A DNA stretch of 9,378 nt from CBCYMI01 sp965183855 (GTDB lineage: Bacteria; Pseudomonadota; Alphaproteobacteria; Caulobacterales; Maricaulaceae). This document shows, in pieces, positions 5,195 through 9,378 of this stretch. A program made the position numbers and the translations under genes. The notes under the pieces were generated by a model. It saw only the letters and a program-made list of their open reading frames with translations, was not told the origin of the DNA and searched no databases. Within the stretch, counting starts at the first letter, position 1; the number at the start of each line of letters is the position of its first letter. The stretch covers positions 1 through 9,378 of the forward strand of contig CBCYMI010000020.1 of assembly GCA_965183855.1 (NCBI GenBank), read 5' to 3'.

Positions 5195-8100
5195 CTATAG
5201 AATATCTTCTAATACTCCCATTGCTTCTTCGCCTGCTTCTGCAAGATCTTCTCCTGGATTCATATCTAGATTAACAGAACCCTCGCCAATTTCCTGTGAA
5301 GAGACAAATTCTAATTCTCCTCTTTCTTCCAAAGCAGGAATTGAATTCAAATTTATTCCTGTATGAGAATGCTCAATTTCTAAATCCATTTGATCCAAAA
5401 TACCTTCACTCCCTTCAAGGTAAGATTGATCATTTTCACTAGATTCCGAAAGCGCGGTATGAGGTCTGATTTGCGTATGTTGAACCGTTTCAGAACTTAA
5501 ACTTTGGTCTAAAGAAACTTCAGAAGAATCAACAGAATGTATTTTAGAAGCCAGAGTTTCAATCTCTGAACTAAACTGAAATTGATTTTCTTCATCAAAT
5601 GGATCAGGATGAACAGGTTGTGAATTTTTTATTACACTGTTTCCAACTTCCATTTCCCCAGAAAATGAAATTGACTGCTTTCCTTCCAATTCCTGTTTTA
5701 AATCCCTAACCAGGGCTTGCCGTGTTGTATTTGGAGCATTTCTATAGTTTTCAATCATTTCTTCACGTATTTGTTCAGGATAATGCATTTGATCTAATAA
5801 ATCATGATAGGCTCTAAGGGTTGTTTCTGGATTAATTCTAGCATAAATTCCCTCTTCTATTTCTTGTCTTCCTGCCTCCACCCTTTGAATGGTTTCTCGT
5901 AAATCATTTAAAATTTCTCTTTGTTCTGTTGGATCCGCGGCTTGAAAGGTTTCTATCGTTCGAGTTTTTAATACTCCTGAATAATCAAGTTTCTGCATTA
6001 AATTTTCCAATTCTTGATCTGGAAATAAAACTTCTGAATAAACGCCTTCTTCCATTTCGTGAAGATCGTCTTGTAAATCTCTTAAAATTTCTCTTCGTTC
6101 TGTTAGATCAGCGCCTTGAAATCGCTCTGTCATTCGAGTTCTTAATTCTTCTGAATAATTAAGTCTCTGCATTAAGTTTTCCAATTCCTGATCTGGAGAT
6201 AAAACATCTGAATAAACGCCTTCCTCCATTTCTTGCCTTCCAGCCTCCATTCTTTGAAGATCGTCTTGTAAATCTCTTAAAATTTCTCTTCGTTCTGTTA
6301 GATCCGCATTTTGAAATTGCTCTATCGTTTGGGCTCTTAATTCTTCTGAATAATCAAGCTCTTCTATTAAGTTTTCCAATTCTTGATCTGGAGATAAAAC
6401 ATTCGAATAAACGCCTTCTTCCATTTCGTGAAGATCATCTTGTAAATCTCTTAAAATTTCTCTTCGTTCTGTTAGATCAGCACCTTGAAATCGCTCTGTC
6501 ATTCGAGTTCTTAATTCTTCTGAATAATTAAGTCTCTGCATTAAGTTTTCCAATTCCTGATCCGGAGATAAAATTTCTGAATAACTGCCTTCTTCCATTT
6601 CTTGAAGATTGTTTTGTAATTCATGCAGAATTTCTCTTTGTTCTGTTGGATCAGCGCCTTGAAACCGCTCTATCGTTTGTGCTCTTAACTCTTCTGAATA
6701 ACCAAGTTCTTCTATTAACCGATTCATTATAGTATAATTTTCTATTTTTTTCTCTAATTCAGAAAGAATTAAAATTCGTTCTTCCAAATTGGTTCCATAA
6801 TACTGATTTAAAGCTGTTTCGATATCAAAATCAGGATTTAAACTTCTCATTTGTTCAAGTTGATCTTGATAATATGCATCATTTTGAAGAGATTGATTTA
6901 ATTTAAAAACAAGTTCATCTTGTTCATATATACCAACGCTTTGATAATGCTCTATAAGGCTACGAGATTCATCAGGTGACAGTTTTAGTTTTTCAAGTAA
7001 AGTCTTAACAATATTTTCTTCTTCAGAACCTTCCGCAGCAAGTGGGATATTATCCGACATTCTTTCAACACGCTGAATATTCTGGTTAATCCGTTCAATA
7101 ACTTCATCTCTTCTTTCCAAATCTGATTGTTGATACTCTTCTATTAAAGATTGACGAAAATCATGAGTATAATTTACCTTCTCAAGCAGATTTTTAAAGG
7201 TTTCATTTTGTTGTATTTCCTTTAATAAATTTCCAACCATTTGACCTCGTTGAAAAGAGGTTGAACGATAATAGGAATTCATAATATTTTGCATTTCTTC
7301 AGAACTTAAATTTAGTTTTTGAAGCGTTTCCCTATAATACTGATCTCGCGTTAATTCCAGCTCCATATTTCTAAACATGATCTCCTGATCTTCCTTGCTT
7401 GCTTGATCAAACCAATCAAAAAATTCCTGGTTTTTTAAAGCTCCATATCTAAGTCGATCATAGCCATTTCTAAAGTTTAAACGTGCTGAAATATTCTGAA
7501 TAAATTCATTTTGAATTGATTCTTCTATTATTTCTTCACCTGTTGATTCTGAAACTTGCTCTTTTAAATCAGTGATTATTTCTCCTTGCTGAGTTATATC
7601 AAAACCCTTAAATTTTTCTATCAAAGCATTAATTTCTTCTGGTGATTTACCTGCTTTCGTGTAAAGATCTCGAACCGTATCTGATCGATAGATTTCTATC
7701 TTTGCTATGATTTCTTTCTGAGTAAGAGTATTTGCCTTTTTAAAAGATTGTATAATTTGAGAGGATTGCGTTTGATCAGAAATAGTATTTTGTACGATTG
7801 ATTCAAAATTACTAATCTTGTTTGAAAGTTCTTGTGTTTCTGCTAACAAAGAAAATCTGGTTTCAAAATCTCCATAAAAAAAATCTGAATAAAGAACCGT
7901 TCTGTCTTGTATTGTATAGTGCAGCGATTGAAGCAAATGATAATAGGCATCATTTTCTATTCTTGTAGAGATAATATCAGCAATTAGATTTGCCTTTTGA
8001 ATTGAGTTTGCTTGTCCAAATTTATTCATTAAAACTTCACTTTGGGCTTCTAAAACATTATTCTCATCTAGTAAAGACTGGTAATATTGTTCAGGATTTC

Positions 8101-9378
8101 TTACAACACCATCCAAATCAAGAAGCGTTCCTTTTGGAAATCGAACAGTTTTTCCATTTAGCGCAGGAGAAAGTTCTGCTTCTGGCATATTTTTTCCTGC
8201 CTCTATCGTATTCCTTATTATCTCTTCTGTCTGTTCTTCGGGTGATAGTGTTTTAGAATTCTCAGATATAGCATCATAAACGACAGGTCTGGTCGTTTTT
8301 GGAATTGCGCCTGTTTCTGGCGTTGGCATTTCAGAAGCTTTAGATACAGCGTCATAAGCTGGTGGCAAATCATATTCATAACTTTCAGGAATAATTCTTT
8401 TTAATCCTGTAATAAGTCTAATTTGTTCCTCTGGCGTTAGAGATCTAAAAGATTCTAATGTTGCATGATGGTTTTCATTCGTTTCTTCAAACCAGTCAAT
8501 TAATCGTTCATATTGTTGTTCAAGAGGCAAATCTGGTCTTAATTTCGGTTCTAAATATGCTGAAAACATGCCTTTATCATTCATTGATGAAGAGATTGAA
8601 GCACTACCCTCCGATAGAGGTGTTCTGATACTCTCTTCATAAGAAGGTAGTTTTTCACTAGAAGGCATTAATCCCATACTCTCTTCATAAGAAGGAGGCG
8701 TTTCACTAAAAGGTATTAATCCCATATTATCTTCATAAAAAGGAGGGGTTTTTGGTAATTCTCCAGGATAAGAATACCCAACCGCTCCATATCCATCCCC
8801 AGAATACCCAACCGCTCCATACTCATCTCCAGAATACCCAACCGCTCCATATCCATCCCCAGAATACCCAACCGCTCCATACTCATCTCCAGAATACCCA
8901 ACCGCTCCATCTGGCTCAGTATTTGAAGGATTTACTCTAATATTTTCAGTATGATCAGGAGTAAGATCATCACTTTTAACAAGATGGTTCTGTTTAATTT
9001 CAAGATCCTGAATAGGTCTATTCTCTAACTGGATTCTGTTTTCTTCAGGAATTTCTTCTTTCAGAATTTCTTTTTTACTTTCTTTTGATGGATTGGGTGT
9101 CTCAACTGAAATAGAGTTGTTTTCAGACACGTTTTGTTGAGTATTTATTCCATCATTATTTACTTTTTCTAAAGGTTTCGTTTCTAGATCATTATTTTCT
9201 TCTGTAAGATCTGGAGGAAGAGAATCTGTATCTAGCATATTTGGATCATTGTTTTTTTCTGTCACAGAGTTTGAATCTGTAGCAATAGTTGAAGTTTCTA
9301 ACGATACCTCTTCTGAAATAGAATCGTCTGCTTTTGCTTCTATATTTTGATCATTTATACTTTGATTGCTTGTTTTTG
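5195..9378 (-). CDS. Giant acidic repeat protein with PPxY motifs, 5'-partial; candidate secreted or surface protein
   Basis: At least 1393 residues: the frame is open from the TAG stop (5197-5195) to the right edge. The first in-window start candidate, GTG at 9265, has no ribosome binding site, and the same acidic, Ser/Asn/Glu-rich composition continues upstream of it, so the true start is almost certainly outside. From the N side: a disordered acidic segment; five GAVGYS repeats (8908-8771); three PPxY-like repeats (8749-8639) and a further PPAY (8365-8354); degenerate helical repeats (about 8097-6737); six closely similar 53-65 residue repeats (6736-5675), each about NLMQRLNYSEEL then ERFQGADLTERREIL then a charged helix; and an acidic tail ending AMGVLEDIL. 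No cysteine and only two tryptophans are visible. There is no transmembrane segment or enzyme motif. The look is that of an exported, host-interacting scaffold; I recognise no family. Confidence 0.85.
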   Translation of the reverse strand, partial: KTSNQSINDQNIEAKADDSISEEVSLETSTIATDSNSVTEKNNDPNMLDTDSLPPDLTEENNDLETKPLEKVNNDGINTQQNVSENNSISVETPNPSKESKKEILKEEIPEENRIQLENRPIQDLEIKQNHLVKSDDLTPDHTENIRVNPSNTEPDGAVGYSGDEYGAVGYSGDGYGAVGYSGDEYGAVGYSGDGYGAVGYSYPGELPKTPPFYEDNMGLIPFSETPPSYEESMGLMPSSEKLPSYEESIRTPLSEGSASISSSMNDKGMFSAYLEPKLRPDLPLEQQYERLIDWFEETNENHHATLESFRSLTPEEQIRLITGLKRIIPESYEYDLPPAYDAVSKASEMPTPETGAIPKTTRPVVYDAISENSKTLSPEEQTEEIIRNTIEAGKNMPEAELSPALNGKTVRFPKGTLLDLDGVVRNPEQYYQSLLDENNVLEAQSEVLMNKFGQANSIQKANLIADIISTRIENDAYYHLLQSLHYTIQDRTVLYSDFFYGDFETRFSLLAETQELSNKISNFESIVQNTISDQTQSSQIIQSFKKANTLTQKEIIAKIEIYRSDTVRDLYTKAGKSPEEINALIEKFKGFDITQQGEIITDLKEQVSESTGEEIIEESIQNEFIQNISARLNFRNGYDRLRYGALKNQEFFDWFDQASKEDQEIMFRNMELELTRDQYYRETLQKLNLSSEEMQNIMNSYYRSTSFQRGQMVGNLLKEIQQNETFKNLLEKVNYTHDFRQSLIEEYQQSDLERRDEVIERINQNIQRVERMSDNIPLAAEGSEEENIVKTLLEKLKLSPDESRSLIEHYQSVGIYEQDELVFKLNQSLQNDAYYQDQLEQMRSLNPDFDIETALNQYYGTNLEERILILSELEKKIENYTIMNRLIEELGYSEELRAQTIERFQGADPTEQREILHELQNNLQEMEEGSYSEILSPDQELENLMQRLNYSEELRTRMTERFQGADLTERREILRDLQDDLHEMEEGVYSNVLSPDQELENLIEELDYSEELRAQTIEQFQNADLTERREILRDLQDDLQRMEAGRQEMEEGVYSDVLSPDQELENLMQRLNYSEELRTRMTERFQGADLTERREILRDLQDDLHEMEEGVYSEVLFPDQELENLMQKLDYSGVLKTRTIETFQAADPTEQREILNDLRETIQRVEAGRQEIEEGIYARINPETTLRAYHDLLDQMHYPEQIREEMIENYRNAPNTTRQALVRDLKQELEGKQSISFSGEMEVGNSVIKNSQPVHPDPFDEENQFQFSSEIETLASKIHSVDSSEVSLDQSLSSETVQHTQIRPHTALSESSENDQSYLEGSEGILDQMDLEIEHSHTGINLNSIPALEERGELEFVSSQEIGEGSVNLDMNPGEDLAEAGEEAMGVLEDIL
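5675..6736 (-). repeat. Six strongly similar C-terminal protein repeats (53-65 residues each)
   Basis: Boundaries by translation, in protein order: 6736-6572 (55 residues), 6571-6398 (58), 6397-6203 (65), 6202-6029 (58), 6028-5834 (65), 5833-5675 (53, most diverged). The consensus opens LSPDQELENLMQ-LdYSEELR and continues ERFQgADlTErREIL. The 65-residue versions carry a 7-residue insertion (around EAGRQEM) before EEG-Y. The hydrophobic spacing predicts three helices per unit. Confidence 0.9.
5834..6571 (-). repeat. 369-bp tandem higher-order repeat (58 + 65 residue pair), two copies
   Basis: The 58+65 residue pair at 6571-6203 is repeated at 6202-5834. The 58-residue halves (6571-6398 and 6202-6029) differ at one residue, and I count six base differences in 174 by eye. 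The 65-residue halves are more diverged. This points to a fairly recent duplication or to gene conversion within the repeat array. Confidence 0.85.
6737..8097 (-). repeat. Degenerate upstream copies of the same helical repeat
   Basis: About nine older units of roughly 45-60 residues can be followed by eye. Each has a leucine-rich first helix, an aromatic in the middle helix at the FQ/YQ position, and a third helix with the pattern -R-EII-L-. Examples are LNLSSEEMQNIMNSYYRS, VNYTHDFRQSLIEEYQQSD and LKLSPDESRSLIEHYQSV. A possible outlying partial copy lies near 8512-8400 (LESFRSLTPEEQIRLI). The unit boundaries are approximate. Confidence 0.6.
8639..8749 (-). repeat. Three tandem copies of a PPxY-containing segment
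   Basis: Three copies of about 16 residues: TPPFYEDNMGLIPFSE, TPPSYEESMGLMPSSE and the diverged KLPSYEESIRTPLSE. The motif positions are PPFY 8746-8735, PPSY 8698-8687 and LPSY 8650-8639. A separate PPAYDAVS lies at 8365-8354 and is itself echoed by VVYDAIS some 28 residues later. PPxY is the classical ligand of WW domains. Confidence 0.8.
8771..8908 (-). repeat. 30-bp in-frame tandem repeat encoding GAVGYSGD-x-Y, five copies
   Basis: The 18-bp core for GAVGYS recurs exactly at 8891-8908, 8861-8878, 8831-8848, 8801-8818 and 8771-8788. The linkers alternate GDEY, GDGY, GDEY, GDGY, so 8849-8908 and 8789-8848 are a perfect 60-bp tandem duplication. All copies preserve the frame, so copy-number change would lengthen or shorten the protein without breaking it. 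Confidence 0.95.

Noticed and set aside
8771..8908. CRISPR-like array
   Set aside because: The 18-bp cores have only 12-base spacers that repeat in alternation and stay in frame; it is a coding minisatellite.
8716..8910. Minus-strand frame with repeated MERLGIL units
   Set aside because: Another reading frame of the same 30-bp tandem repeat, without a ribosome binding site.
8752..8940. Plus-strand frame with repeated NTQPLHIHPQ units
   Set aside because: It is the antisense shadow of the GAVGYS repeat tract; its repeats arise only from the 30-bp period, and it lies wholly inside the large minus-strand gene.

Overview
The window is AT-rich DNA from a Gram-negative, probably proteobacterial, organism that I cannot name. 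The Gram-negative call rests on a complete outer-membrane factor, a periplasmic adaptor and an inner-membrane RND pump. Every confident gene lies on the minus strand, so gene order is described from high to low coordinates.

Region 1 (9378-5195) is one very large open reading frame. It is still open at the right window edge, so its N terminus is outside. About 1393 residues are visible and none is cysteine. The order is an acidic low-complexity N-terminal part, a decapeptide repeat tract (GAVGYSGD-x-Y), a cluster of PPxY motifs, a long array of about 45-65 residue helical repeats that become nearly identical toward the C terminus, and an acidic Ser/Glu-rich tail. It looks like a secreted or surface-exposed, host-interacting repeat protein, but I recognise no named family. 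A good rho-independent terminator lies about 50 bases past its stop.

Region 2 (5194-4606) has no convincing gene. It holds the terminator, a possibly decayed plus-strand reading frame between 13-bp direct repeats, and two sizeable inverted repeats.

Region 3 (4605-1) is a copper/silver export locus: a 91-residue exported Cys/His-rich protein (4605-4330), a 209-base intergenic stretch full of dyads and anti-Shine-Dalgarno-like segments, then cusC, cusB and the first 601 residues of cusA. The three cus genes overlap (11 bp and 4 bp), so they form one translationally coupled operon. Together they would build a tripartite pump moving Cu(I)/Ag(I) from the periplasm across the outer membrane.

The most interesting system-level possibility is that the small Cys-rich gene and the following leader are a copper-sensing control unit for cusCBA, analogous in layout to CutF/CruR-type leader peptides but unlike them in detail. 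The alternative is that the small protein is a periplasmic metal chaperone replacing CusF, which is absent from the visible operon. The second highlight is the repeat protein, with its PPxY motifs and signs of recent internal duplication.
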